Source: Moraxella ovis
GTDB lineage: Bacteria; Pseudomonadota; Gammaproteobacteria; Pseudomonadales; Moraxellaceae
DNA length: 64,000 nucleotides
Reading direction: 5' to 3'
Assembly (NCBI RefSeq): GCF_900453105.1
Contig: NZ_UGPW01000001.1
Coordinates: forward strand, 2,108,001 to 2,172,000
Both the position numbers and the translations under genes were made by a program. Below, in pieces: positions 54,497 to 63,694 of this stretch; position 1 is the first letter of the stretch, and the number at the start of each line of letters is the position of its first letter. The notes below the pieces were generated by a model. That model saw nothing but the letters and a program-made list of their open reading frames with translations, searched no databases and was not told the DNA's origin.

Positions 54497-55519
54497 ATGG
54501 ACATTGTTTTATATACAACCAATGATGGCAAGTCACAGTTTTCCTTGCAACGCTTTGATGAACAAATATGGCTAACACAAGCCCAAATTGCTAAGCTTTA
54601 CCAAACCACACCACAAGCGATTACACAGCATATTAAGGCAATTTACCAAGAGGGCGAACTTGATGAAATCTCAACTTGTAAGCAACACTTACAAGTTCAA
54701 ACCGAAGGCAGTCGTCAAGTCAGTCGGCAAAAGAAGTTCTATGCCCTGCCTGTGATTATCGCCATTGGTTATCGTGTGCGTTCCACACGAGGTACAGAGT
54801 TTCGTAAGTGGGCAACCGAACGATTGAGCGAATACCTTGTCAAAGGCTTTACAATGGACGATGAACGCCTAAAAGGAGCAGGCGGAGGAGATTATTGGCT
54901 AGAATTATTAAACCGCATTCGAGACATTCGTTCTAGTGAAAAAGCGTTATATCGGCAAGTTTTGGATTTATATGCAACCAGTCAAGATTATGACCCAAGA
55001 AGCGAAAAAAGTTCATTATTTTTTAAAACCGTCCAAAATAAATTGCACTATGCGGTTCACGAACATACAGCACCAGAAATTATTTATCAGCGAGCGGATA
55101 GTTCAAAAGATTTTATGGGATTAACAACTTTTAAAGGGGCAATACCAACTTTAAATGAAACCAAAATCGCAAAAAATTATTTAACAGAAGATGAACTGTT
55201 TCGCCTTAATCGCTTGGTCTCAGCTTTTTTTGACTTGGCAGAAATCAAAGCCAGTGAACGAGTGCCAATGTATATGCAAGATTGGATTGATGAATTAGAT
55301 AAGTTTGTCACCACTTATGGCAAAGGGGTATTGCAAGGTACTGGCATGGTTAGTCGTGAGATGGCTAATAAAAAAGCATTGGCAGAATATCGGGCATATC
55401 AAGCCAGAACCTTATCATCTGTGGAAATGGCATATCTAGAAAGCGCGGGCTTAGCTGATGATGAATTAAATCAACTAAAATCCCTAGAACGACAAGCCAA
55501 AAAAGCGAGTAAAAAATAA
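54497..55519 (+). CDS. RhuM-family protein inside the type I R-M operon
   Basis: 340 residues from the ATG at 54497, one base after the hsdM stop. It resembles virulence RhuM proteins: an N-terminal regulator-like part (EQIWLTQAQIAKLYQTTPQA, then ITQHIKAIYQEGEL), a middle IAIGYRVRSTRGTEFRKWAT, and a C-terminal VSREMANKKALAEYRAYQAR. RhuM was named from Salmonella SPI-3; its biochemical function is unknown and it recurs inside type I R-M loci. The stop overlaps the hsdS start (TAATG), which ties its expression to hsdS. Confidence 0.85.
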   Translation: MDIVLYTTNDGKSQFSLQRFDEQIWLTQAQIAKLYQTTPQAITQHIKAIYQEGELDEISTCKQHLQVQTEGSRQVSRQKKFYALPVIIAIGYRVRSTRGTEFRKWATERLSEYLVKGFTMDDERLKGAGGGDYWLELLNRIRDIRSSEKALYRQVLDLYATSQDYDPRSEKSSLFFKTVQNKLHYAVHEHTAPEIIYQRADSSKDFMGLTTFKGAIPTLNETKIAKNYLTEDELFRLNRLVSAFFDLAEIKASERVPMYMQDWIDELDKFVTTYGKGVLQGTGMVSREMANKKALAEYRAYQARTLSSVEMAYLESAGLADDELNQLKSLERQAKKASKK

Positions 55520-56652
55520 TGCACACCTTTATTAAAAATCTCTTAAATGGGCAGTCAGTGGAATGGAAACCGTTGGGGGAGGTTTTGGTTCGCACAAAAG
55601 GCACGAAAATTACCGCAGGACAAATGAAAGAATTGCATCAAGAAAATGCACCAATTAAAATTTTTGCTGGCGGTAAGACTTTTGCAATGGTTGATTATGG
55701 CGATATACCAGAAAAGGATATTAACCAAAAACCGTCAATTATCGTCAAATCTCGTGGGATTATTGAATTTGAATATTATGATAAGCCTTTTTCACATAAA
55801 AATGAAATGTGGGCATATCACTCCATAGATAAGAATATTGATATTAAATTTGTATATTATTTTTTAAAACTAAATGAACCATTTTTTCAAAACTTGGGTT
55901 CAAAAATGCAAATGCCACAAATTGCTACACCTGATACAGATAAATTTAAAATCCCAATCCCACCTCTAGAAATTCAACAAAAAATCGTCCAAATTTTGGA
56001 CGCATTTACCACCGTAACCGCCGAGCTAACCGCCGAGTATAACCTAAGAGTTAAGCAATATCAATACTATCGTGATTTATTATTGGATTTTAATCATTTA
56101 AAAAACCCTTTTGCAAATGGGTTAAATGTAGAATGGAAGGGTTTGGGGGAAGTGGCTAAAAAAATTTATTCGGGAAAAAATAAAGAAAAAACTGCAAATG
56201 GCATTTATTCCATATATGGCTCAACAGGCATTATTGGAAAAACGAATATAAAAGCTCATGAAGGAGAGAAAATATTAGTAGCACGTGTTGGAGCAAATGC
56301 TGGTTTTGTCCATATTGCACAAGGTGAATATGATGTTTCTGATAACACTTTAGTGATTGAAGAAGATAGAAGCCAATTAATTCTCAAATATTTATATTAC
56401 GTATTAGAGGGCATGAATTTAAATCAATTTGCAAAAGGTGCGGGGCAGCCGTTAATCACTGGGGGATATTTAAAATCCATCACAATCCCAATCCCACCCC
56501 TAGAAATTCAAACCAAAATCGTAGAGATATTGGATAAATTTGAAACGCTGACCCACTCCATTAGCGAAGGTTTGCCCCGTGAAATCCAGTTGCGTCAAAA
56601 GCAATATGAATATTATCGGGAGTTGCTTTTGAATTTTGATACTCAAAAATAA
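55519..56652 (+). CDS. hsdS: Type I restriction-modification specificity subunit
   Basis: DNA-recognition subunit, 377 residues, with two target recognition domains. Each half begins with a similar block (VEWKPLGEVLVRTKG near residue 14 and VEWKGLGEVAKKIYSGKN near 204) and ends with a conserved helix (PIPPLEIQQKIVQILDAFTT near 150 and PIPPLEIQTKIVEILDKFET near 327). The target sequence cannot be predicted. The two conserved helices are encoded by 27-bp direct repeats that allow recombinational shuffling. The gene is AT-rich like the rest of the cassette. Confidence 0.93.
   Translation: MHTFIKNLLNGQSVEWKPLGEVLVRTKGTKITAGQMKELHQENAPIKIFAGGKTFAMVDYGDIPEKDINQKPSIIVKSRGIIEFEYYDKPFSHKNEMWAYHSIDKNIDIKFVYYFLKLNEPFFQNLGSKMQMPQIATPDTDKFKIPIPPLEIQQKIVQILDAFTTVTAELTAEYNLRVKQYQYYRDLLLDFNHLKNPFANGLNVEWKGLGEVAKKIYSGKNKEKTANGIYSIYGSTGIIGKTNIKAHEGEKILVARVGANAGFVHIAQGEYDVSDNTLVIEEDRSQLILKYLYYVLEGMNLNQFAKGAGQPLITGGYLKSITIPIPPLEIQTKIVEILDKFETLTHSISEGLPREIQLRQKQYEYYRELLLNFDTQK
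55951..56511 (+). repeat. 27-bp direct repeats bounding the second HsdS recognition domain
   Basis: 55951-55977 and 56485-56511 are identical at 26 of 27 positions (they differ once, CCTCTAG versus CCCCTAG). They encode the conserved helix PIPPLEIQ in each half, 534 bases apart. Homologous exchange across them would swap or delete the intervening recognition domain in frame. Confidence 0.85.
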
Positions 56653-56666
56653 TTAGGAATATTATT

Positions 56667-57797
56667 ATGTCATTAACTATCAATACCAGCACATTAAGCA
56701 GTTATGTGCTTGGTTCGCAAGTGCCATTATCTGAACTTAGAGCTAAAATTAAGCATCTAGATAAGTTTATGAGTGGCGAGAAACAGCCAACTTTTAATCA
56801 GTTGTCTGAAATTGCCAAAAAAATTAATATACCAACTGGACTACTTTTGTTGGATAGAAAAATAGACACCCAAAGTGTCAAATTGGAGTTTAGAACACTT
56901 AATTCCGATGGGCTTTTATCGCCAATGAGCGAAGAGCTAAAAAACACCATACAGGAAATGCAAGAAAAGCAAGAATTTTTGAAAAACGAAATTGATGAAG
57001 AGTTGGATTTTATTGGAACATTTAGCATAGATGATGATATTTTTGAAACCGCAGAGGCAATTAGAGAAAAATTAGGGATACCAGTTTTTTTTCAAAAAGA
57101 GTGTAAAAATAATCCGTTAGCTTATTTTAGAAATAAGGTTAATGGGTTGGGTGTTTTTGTATTTTTTAATGGTAAGGTAAAAAGCAATACCCACCGTCCA
57201 TTAAATTTGGGTGAATTTCGTGGTTTTGTCCTGTTAGACAAAAAAGCACCGATTATATTTATCAACCAAAAAGACAGTAAAAATGGACAACTTTTTACTT
57301 TGGTTCACGAGTTGGTACATTTATTTATTGGTGAAAATGCTATTTTTAATATTGTCGATACTGGTGAATATCAGTTTGATAGAACCGAGACTTTTGTTAA
57401 TAGGGTTACAGCAGAGTTATTGACACCAAGACAAGTTTTTTTGGAAAAAGTCAAAGATAATAGAGATATAAAAGCCTTGGCAAACTTATTTAAGGTAAGT
57501 GAGTTTGTTATTGTTCGTCGTCTGTTGGATTTAGGCATTATTGCAAAAGATGAATATAAAGAACATATTAGAATATTGGAAGATAAATTAAAAGAAATTG
57601 AATTTTATAATGCCAGCCCTGACGAAGAAAAAAAATCTAATGGCAATTATCATCAGAATATAAAATTTATGTATGACCCAAGATTTGTACATTATGTGCG
57701 TATTGCTGTTAATAATCGCAAGATTTCTTATACAGACGCATTTCGCATTATCGGCGTTGGATATAGCGGATACAAAACCCTGGTTGGGGAGAAATGA
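56667..57797 (+). CDS. HTH plus ImmA/IrrE-family metallopeptidase (probable antitoxin)
   Basis: 376 residues. The N-terminus resembles an XRE-type DNA-binding part (LSELRAKIKHLDKFMSGEKQ, then PTFNQLSEIAKKINIPTGLL). A zinc-peptidase domain follows with the H-E-x-x-H motif in LFTLVHELVHLFIGENAIF near residue 215. The C-terminal part has a basic region. Such HTH-ImmA/IrrE proteins are often paired with a PIN-like DUF4411 toxin, and one starts 4 bases after this stop. Very low GC separates it from hsdR downstream. Confidence 0.85.
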   Translation: MSLTINTSTLSSYVLGSQVPLSELRAKIKHLDKFMSGEKQPTFNQLSEIAKKINIPTGLLLLDRKIDTQSVKLEFRTLNSDGLLSPMSEELKNTIQEMQEKQEFLKNEIDEELDFIGTFSIDDDIFETAEAIREKLGIPVFFQKECKNNPLAYFRNKVNGLGVFVFFNGKVKSNTHRPLNLGEFRGFVLLDKKAPIIFINQKDSKNGQLFTLVHELVHLFIGENAIFNIVDTGEYQFDRTETFVNRVTAELLTPRQVFLEKVKDNRDIKALANLFKVSEFVIVRRLLDLGIIAKDEYKEHIRILEDKLKEIEFYNASPDEEKKSNGNYHQNIKFMYDPRFVHYVRIAVNNRKISYTDAFRIIGVGYSGYKTLVGEK

Positions 57798-57801
57798 TTA
57801 A

Positions 57802-58308
57802 ATGAAAAAATATATTTTGGATAGTAATATCTATATTAATTTTTATGACAGATATTATCGTTTTGGTATATTTCCTAGTTTTTGGTATAAATTTAAAGAA
57901 ATTATGAATGGTTCTATTGTTTTACCAAAAGTTGTATTGGAAGAAAATGTCCAAGATGACAATTTTCGCCAATGGATTAAAGACAACTATAATGGAAACA
58001 TTCTTAATCATAAAGATTATGCAGAGTGCTGGGCAGAAGTTATTAATCATCTTGCTAATCACGCTTGTTACAACGACAAAGTATTAACAAGCGATAAAAG
58101 TTGGGCACACGAAAATATTGCTGATGGTTGGCTGATTGCGATTGCCAAAAAAGAAAACTTGGTTATTGTTACTGATGAATTAAGAAATTACAATCTCAAC
58201 AAAAATTACCCTGCTAAATCTGCAAAAATTCCAGACATTGCTGATGATTTTGGAGTACGCTGTATTAATATGAATGAATTTTTTGAAGAAATTGACTTAG
58301 TAATTTAA
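57802..58308 (+). CDS. PIN-like DUF4411 protein (probable toxin)
   Basis: 168 residues. The start KKYILDSNIYINFYDRYY carries the first PIN acidic residue, and the C-terminal half has SWAHENIADGWLIAIAKKEN and LVIVTDELRNYNLNKNYPAK, which supply further acidic residues and the T-D-x-x PIN motif. This matches DUF4411, a PIN-like ribonuclease family that partners with HTH-ImmA/IrrE proteins in toxin-antitoxin pairs. Bases 57841-57900 have only 22% GC. RNase activity and toxicity are inferred from the family and its neighbour. Confidence 0.85.
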   Translation: MKKYILDSNIYINFYDRYYRFGIFPSFWYKFKEIMNGSIVLPKVVLEENVQDDNFRQWIKDNYNGNILNHKDYAECWAEVINHLANHACYNDKVLTSDKSWAHENIADGWLIAIAKKENLVIVTDELRNYNLNKNYPAKSAKIPDIADDFGVRCINMNEFFEEIDLVI

Positions 58309-58326
58309 TTTTAAAGAGCAATAGTT

Positions 58327-61300
58327 ATGACCACCCAAACCACCCCCATCGCCGAAACCAACCACTTTATCGTCCTAGACAGCTACGATAAAATCGACCA
58401 GTCAGGTGCAGCCTATCAGAGCGAGAGCGATTTGGAGCGCGAGCTGGTGGCGGATTTGCAGGCGCAGGGCTACGAATACCGCCGCGACTTGAACACGCAT
58501 GATAAGCTGCTGGCCAATGTGCGCGAGCAGCTAGAGCGGCTCAATGCGATGGCGTTCTCAGATGGCGAATGGGCGCGCTTCGTGCTTGAGTATCTTGATA
58601 GGCCGTCTGAGAACATGATTGAAAAAACGCGCAAAATCCATGACAATCATGTCTGCGATTTTGTGTTTGATGATGGGCATATCCAAAATATCTACCTCGT
58701 TGATAAGAAGAACATCACCCGCAACCACTTGCAGGTGATCAACCAATTCGCCCAAACCGGCAGCCACGCCAACCGCTATGACGTGACGGTCTTGGTGAAT
58801 GGTCTGCCTTTGATACAGATTGAGCTTAAAAAACGCGGCATGGCGATTCGTGAAGCGTTCAATCAGGTGCACCGCTACACCAAAGAAAGCTTTAATCACG
58901 ACAATTCTTTATTTAAGTTTCTGCAGATTTTTGTGATCAGCAACGGCACAGATACGCGCTATTTCGCCAATACTACCCGCCGCGATAAGAACAGCTTTGA
59001 CTTTACGATGAATTGGGCGCGTGCGGACAATACACCGATTAAGGATTTAAAAGACTTTACCGCCACGTTCTTTCAGAAAAACACCCTGTTGTCGGTGCTG
59101 CTGCGCTATTCGGTGTTCGATGTGTCGAACACGCTACTGATCATGCGTCCTTATCAGATTGCCGCAGCGGAACGGATTTTATGGAAAATCAGAAGTTCCG
59201 CTCAAGCCAAGAACTGGAGCACGACCGAGAGCGGCGGTTTTATTTGGCACACCACAGGCAGTGGCAAAACGCTGACCAGCTTTAAGGCGGCGCGTCTTGC
59301 GACCGAATTGGAATTTATCGATAAAGTGTTTTTTGTGGTGGACAGAAAGGATCTTGATTATCAGACCATGAAGGAATACCAACGCTTTTCGCCCGATAGT
59401 GTCAATGGTTCGGAGAGCACAGCAGGATTGAAGCTCAATCTGGATAAAGACGACAACAAAATCATCGTCACCACCATTCAAAAGCTAAATAACCTGATGA
59501 AGTCGGAAGACAATCTGCCGATTTATCACAAGCAAGTAGTGTTTATCTTTGATGAATGCCACCGCTCACAATTTGGCGAAGCGCAGAAAAATCTGAAGAA
59601 GAAATTTAAAAAATTCTGCCAATTTGGTTTTACTGGCACGCCGATTTTTCCGGAAAACGCCTTGGGCGCGGAAACCACAGCGTCGGTATTTGGACGCGAG
59701 CTGCATTCTTATGTGATTACCGATGCGATCCGCGATGAGAAAGTATTGAAGTTCAAGGTTGATTACAACGATGTCCGCCCACAGTTCAAATCTTTAGAGA
59801 AAGAGCAGGATTTGGACAAACTATCCGCTGCGGAAAACAAACAAGCACTCTTGCATCCCGAGCGCATCCGCGAGATTACTCAGTATATTTTGGATAATTT
59901 TAGATACAAAACCCACCGCTTACATGCAGGTGGTAAGGGCTTTAATGCGATGTTTGCCGTGAGCAGCGTGGATGCCGCCAAAGCCTATTATGAGGCTTTT
60001 AAAGCATTGCAAAAAGAGCAAGAAAAACCTTTAAAAATAGCGACCATTTTTTCATTTTCTGCCAATGAAGCCCAAGACGCAGTTGACGATATTGAAGATG
60101 AGGGTTTTGAACCAAGTGCAATGAATAGCAGTGCCAAAGAGTTTTTGGATATGGCGATTGCAGATTATAACACACGCTATAAAACCAATTACAGCACTGA
60201 AAGTAAATCTTTTCAAAACTACTATAAAGATTTGTCAAAGCGTGTTAAAGGCAAAGATGATTATGGTAAACCGTTGCCAGAAGCGGAGAAAGTGGATTTG
60301 CTCATTGTGGTTGGTATGTTTTTAACCGGCTTTGATGCGCCGACGCTAAACACCTTATTCGTGGATAAAAACCTGCGTTATCACGGTTTAATGCAAGCTT
60401 ATTCACGCACCAACCGCATTTATGACGCTACCAAGTCATTTGGCAATATCGTCACCTTCCGCGACTTGGAGCAGGCGACCATTGATGCCATTACCCTATT
60501 CGGTGACAAAAACACCAAAAACGTGGTGCTAGAGAAAAGCTACGAAGAATATATGGAGGGCTACACCGACCAGCAAACCGGTGAAGCACGACGCGGCTAC
60601 CTGGAGGTGGTGCAGGAATTAAACACCCGTTTCCCTGATCCTGACAGCATCGTCACCGAGAAGGACAAAAAAGAATTCGCCAAACTATTCGGCGAATACC
60701 TGCGTGTGGAAAATGTTTTACAGAATTACGATGAATTTACCGCACTCAAAGAAATACAGACGGTTAATCTCGATGATGACGCTGCAGTAGCAGAATTTAA
60801 AGAAAAGTTCCATTTAAGCGATGATGATTTCACTGCTATCCAGAGCGTACCGATGCCGTCTGAAAGAGTGGTGCAGGATTATCGTTCTACCTATAACGAC
60901 ATCCGCGATTGGCTACGCCAGCAAAAAGAATCAGAGAAGCAAAACCAGAGCCAAATCGATTGGGATGATGTGGTTTTTGAAGTGGATTTGTTAAAATCAC
61001 AAGAAATCAACTTGGACTATATTTTGGAGCTGATTTTTGAACACAATAAAAAAATCAAAGACAAAAGCGCTTTGGTGGAAGAAATCCGCCGTACCATCCG
61101 CGCCAGTATCGGCAACCGCGCCAAAGAAACTTTGGTGGTGGATTTCATCAATGAAACCAATTTGGATGCCATCGAAGACAAGCCGTCTATTCTGGATGAA
61201 TTTTACCAGTTCGCTCAAGGAAAACAGCAACAAGAAGCAGAAGCCCTGATTGAAGAGAATGGTTTAAATACCGAGGCGGCCAAGCGCTACCTGATGCTCT

Positions 61301-61461
61301 CGCTCAAGCGCGAATATGCCAGCGAGAATGGTACGGATTTAAATAGTGTCTTACCCAGAATGAGCCCACTCAACCCCAACTATTTGACCGCCAAACAAAG
61401 TATTTTCCAAAAAATTGCTAATTTTGTGGAGAAATTCAAAGGTATCGGTGGAAAATTGTAA
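58327..61461 (+). CDS. hsdR: Type I restriction enzyme R subunit
   Basis: ATP-dependent translocase and endonuclease, 1044 residues. The N-terminal nuclease domain contains [20 protein letters not shown] and [20 protein letters not shown] (E-x-K of the PD-(D/E)xK site, near residue 165). Helicase motif [17 protein letters not shown] is near 310, motif [13 protein letters not shown] near 405, and motif [12 protein letters not shown] follows. [20 protein letters not shown] and YSRTNRIYD are motifs V-VI. GC is about 62% at 58441-58500 and 28% at 60001-60060, so the gene is itself mosaic. It carries a perfect AT-DUS. Confidence 0.95.
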   Translation: MTTQTTPIAETNHFIVLDSYDKIDQSGAAYQSESDLERELVADLQAQGYEYRRDLNTHDKLLANVREQLERLNAMAFSDGEWARFVLEYLDRPSENMIEKTRKIHDNHVCDFVFDDGHIQNIYLVDKKNITRNHLQVINQFAQTGSHANRYDVTVLVNGLPLIQIELKKRGMAIREAFNQVHRYTKESFNHDNSLFKFLQIFVISNGTDTRYFANTTRRDKNSFDFTMNWARADNTPIKDLKDFTATFFQKNTLLSVLLRYSVFDVSNTLLIMRPYQIAAAERILWKIRSSAQAKNWSTTESGGFIWHTTGSGKTLTSFKAARLATELEFIDKVFFVVDRKDLDYQTMKEYQRFSPDSVNGSESTAGLKLNLDKDDNKIIVTTIQKLNNLMKSEDNLPIYHKQVVFIFDECHRSQFGEAQKNLKKKFKKFCQFGFTGTPIFPENALGAETTASVFGRELHSYVITDAIRDEKVLKFKVDYNDVRPQFKSLEKEQDLDKLSAAENKQALLHPERIREITQYILDNFRYKTHRLHAGGKGFNAMFAVSSVDAAKAYYEAFKALQKEQEKPLKIATIFSFSANEAQDAVDDIEDEGFEPSAMNSSAKEFLDMAIADYNTRYKTNYSTESKSFQNYYKDLSKRVKGKDDYGKPLPEAEKVDLLIVVGMFLTGFDAPTLNTLFVDKNLRYHGLMQAYSRTNRIYDATKSFGNIVTFRDLEQATIDAITLFGDKNTKNVVLEKSYEEYMEGYTDQQTGEARRGYLEVVQELNTRFPDPDSIVTEKDKKEFAKLFGEYLRVENVLQNYDEFTALKEIQTVNLDDDAAVAEFKEKFHLSDDDFTAIQSVPMPSERVVQDYRSTYNDIRDWLRQQKESEKQNQSQIDWDDVVFEVDLLKSQEINLDYILELIFEHNKKIKDKSALVEEIRRTIRASIGNRAKETLVVDFINETNLDAIEDKPSILDEFYQFAQGKQQQEAEALIEENGLNTEAAKRYLMLSLKREYASENGTDLNSVLPRMSPLNPNYLTAKQSIFQKIANFVEKFKGIGGKL
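60853..60864 (+). other. Neisseria-type DNA uptake sequence, AT dialect, inside hsdR
   Basis: ATGCCGTCTGAA matches the classic 12-mer DUS of N. meningitidis and N. gonorrhoeae exactly. A second near copy, AGGCCGTCTGAG at 58599-58610 (11 of 12 to the AG-DUS), is also inside hsdR. Confidence 0.8.
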
Positions 61462-61477
61462 TTAAGTAAATACAAAA

Positions 61478-62371
61478 ATGACCGACATCAGAACCCTAGA
61501 TCTAAACCTACTCAAGGCCTTTGTTGTCCTGCTGGACGAATGCAATGTCAGCCGTGCCGCTCATCGTCTGTCTGTCACTCAGCCTGCGATGAGTGGCATC
61601 TTAAATCGTCTGCGAGACAGTTTTGACGATCCTTTATTTGTACGCGTTCAGCATGGCATGCAGCCCACCGATCGGGCGGTTGCGCTTGGGCAGATCGCAC
61701 GCAAAGTATTGCAAGATGTCGGCTCGATGCTGTCACCGCCAAAGCTAGAACCTGAGAAGCTAGACATAACTCTTCGCATCGCGGCGATGGATTATGTGCA
61801 GCAGATCATCGCCCTGCCTTTAATTCTAAGGCTGAGACGGCTTGCCCCGAATGTGAAGGCCGCCCTATTGCCCGTACAGGGGCACAACATCAAAACGCTG
61901 TTCGAGAAGAACAAAATCGATCTGGCATTGGTGAGTCAAAACCACCTAAGCAGCGACATGTTCCAGTCCGTGCTATACGAAGAGACCTACGTCTGCGCGA
62001 TGAGTAAATCCCACCCCATGGCGAATACCACATTGACGCTGGATGAGTTCTGTGAACTGCCCTTCGCGATGCTGTCCTATAACGGCGGCGAGTTCAGCGG
62101 TGCGACCGACATCGCCTTACAACGACTGGGACGAACACGCAACGTCATGGTGTCGGTCAATCACATCTCGCTATTGCCGCAGCTGCTACAAGAATCCGAT
62201 CTGGTGGCGGTACTGCCCAAGCACCTAGCCCAGACCCTGCCGAACGTTCATCTGCAAAGCCCACCAATCCCTGTTGATGGCTTTACCATGATGATGACAT
62301 GGCACGAGCGCACCGAACACGACATAGCGCATCGCTGGCTTCGGGATGTCGTACTGAATGCATTAAAATGA
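61478..62371 (+). CDS. LysR-family transcriptional regulator
   Basis: 297 residues. The N-terminal helix-turn-helix is LDLNLLKAFVVLLDECNVSR, then AAHRLSVTQPAMSGILNRLR, followed by DDPLFVRVQHGMQPTDRA, typical of the NodD/NahR/LeuO branch. The effector domain starts around residue 95. It begins 16 bases after hsdR on the same strand. GC is again moderate, unlike the toxin-antitoxin genes. The target genes are not evident; the convergent lipoprotein gene beyond its terminator is broken. Confidence 0.88.
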   Translation: MTDIRTLDLNLLKAFVVLLDECNVSRAAHRLSVTQPAMSGILNRLRDSFDDPLFVRVQHGMQPTDRAVALGQIARKVLQDVGSMLSPPKLEPEKLDITLRIAAMDYVQQIIALPLILRLRRLAPNVKAALLPVQGHNIKTLFEKNKIDLALVSQNHLSSDMFQSVLYEETYVCAMSKSHPMANTTLTLDEFCELPFAMLSYNGGEFSGATDIALQRLGRTRNVMVSVNHISLLPQLLQESDLVAVLPKHLAQTLPNVHLQSPPIPVDGFTMMMTWHERTEHDIAHRWLRDVVLNALK

Positions 62372-62382
62372 TCACAAAAACA

Positions 62383-62415
62383 AAACACCGCCCATTTGGA
62401 CGGTATTTTGTTTTT
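62383..62415 (+). terminator. Terminator after the LysR gene
   Basis: AAAACACCGCCC pairs with GGACGGTATTTT with two mismatches around a short loop, followed by GTTTTTTG. It also serves the convergent gene whose stop is at 62418. Confidence 0.65.
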
Positions 62416-62417
62416 TG

Positions 62418-63518
62418 CTATTTACCTTCAAAATACGCCATTTTATCTCTATAAAACGAGCCTAGATAATAAGTATTATCCATCATTAGCACAGTCGAAA
62501 CCCCACTAAAATCGGCAGTATATTTACCTTGATAAAGTGATTTTACCGCTAAATTATCAGGATTAATGATCGTAACGTGAAAATCTTTTAGGCAATCATA
62601 GGTCATCGTTTGACCGCAGTTTTGGGTTCTTGATCCTGCGGTGATGAGTTTGTCACCCACCCAATGCAGATTATCAAACACGCCATAATCAAGCTGTGCA
62701 GTTGCCACGACTGTGGTAGGGTTGGTGTTGGTGAGTTTACTCATGTTTTTCATGTGGGCGACATAGATGTGCTTTTCGTCTTTGGATAGCTCAATGCCGT
62801 TATTACCGCTAAACTCCGAACCTTGTAATTTTTTCAAATTTTTGTGTGGTCGGTGTCCAGCGATACACCGCCCCTGTGATTTTGCCTGCAATCATTTCTG
62901 TTAAATTGTGTTCTGGGTGCATCATCACGGTGGTGTAAATCGCCCCGTCCGCCCCTGACACCACGCTGTTACCTGCCAAATTCTGCCCTTGTCGTCTTTG
63001 GGCATTGGTACATTGCCAAGCCAAGTGATGGTCGGTGTGGCGGTGCTTGTATTTACTTCAAAAATTTCAATGGTTTCACGCGTGATGTTTTTGTCAAAAC
63101 CATTGTGATTGACCGCATACAAAAGCGACTTGCCAGAGCCAATCGCACGAATGCTCAAACCGTGAATTTGCATTTCATCGGCGTGCGGTTGTGGCTGGCT
63201 GTTTTGAAATTGGCTGTACGGTTTATCGGCTTTTGGGGCGATTAAGCGTTGGGCGGTTTTTGTTTGGCTGTCAATCAAATACAAACCGCTGTGGTGCGTC
63301 ATTCCGCTGGCGATAATCCATTTGGAATTGGGGATTTGCACCAAATCTTCGGGGCTTTTTAGATTTTCAATATAGCTTAATTGAGCAACTTCTTTGGCGG
63401 TGTCAATGGTTGCCGTCTGAATGCGTGGTGTGGCGTGGATTGTTTGGTTGATTGGCGTGCACGCTACGCCCAATGTGGCAAGGGTTAGGGCAAGGGCGGT
63501 GCTGGCGAATTTTTTCAT
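62418..63518 (-). pseudogene. SMP-30/strictosidine-synthase-like beta-propeller lipoprotein, two frameshifts
   Basis: Three frames carry one protein. From the ATG at 63518 a lipoprotein signal (MKKFASTALALTLATLGVAC) leads into propeller-like sequence ending WLGNVPMPKDDKG. A first shift near 62990 moves to a frame with QNLAGNSVVSGADGAIYTTV and GKITGAVYRWTPTTQKFEKI. A second shift near 62840, in the A-runs of ACAAAAATTTGAAAAAATT, leads to KLQGSEFSGNNGIELSKDEK and the end YYLGSFYRDKMAYFEGK. Intact it would be about 366 residues. G-N-N-G-I-E-L and repeated blades suggest an SMP-30/gluconolactonase-like fold; the substrate is unknown. A DUS core lies within it. Confidence 0.75.
63412..63421 (+). 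other. DNA uptake sequence core inside the beta-propeller gene
   Basis: GCCGTCTGAA, the 10-mer core, preceded by T rather than needing AT (TTGCCGTCTGAA). It falls in the coding region near the N-terminus on the minus-strand gene. Confidence 0.7.
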
Positions 63519-63659
63519 AAAATTTTCTCTTTAAAATAAATGGAATGGGCGTATTATAAGATTCAATTTTTAAAATTTGAATGGCAAAAAATGGGAAGTT
63601 GGTTTTCTTTTTTGGAAAGATTATTTAAAATCCATTTTCAGGCTGGCTGAAAACAAAAA

Positions 63660-63688
63660 TATCGTCTGAAATATTTTTCAAACGGCAT
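63660..63688. terminator. Degenerate inverted pair of uptake sequences
   Basis: TATCGTCTGAA (63660-63670) is followed by ATATTTT and TTCAAACGGCA (63678-63688). Each arm differs slightly from the DUS core and its complement. In Neisseria such inverted pairs often form transcription terminators; here it sits just beyond the stop of the luciferase-like gene at 63695. Confidence 0.5.
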
Positions 63689-63694
63689 TGTTAC

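Noticed and set aside
56130..56190. Short G and A runs in hsdS as a phase-variation tract
   Set aside because: The longest runs are five or six bases, below the lengths usually associated with slipped-strand switching.
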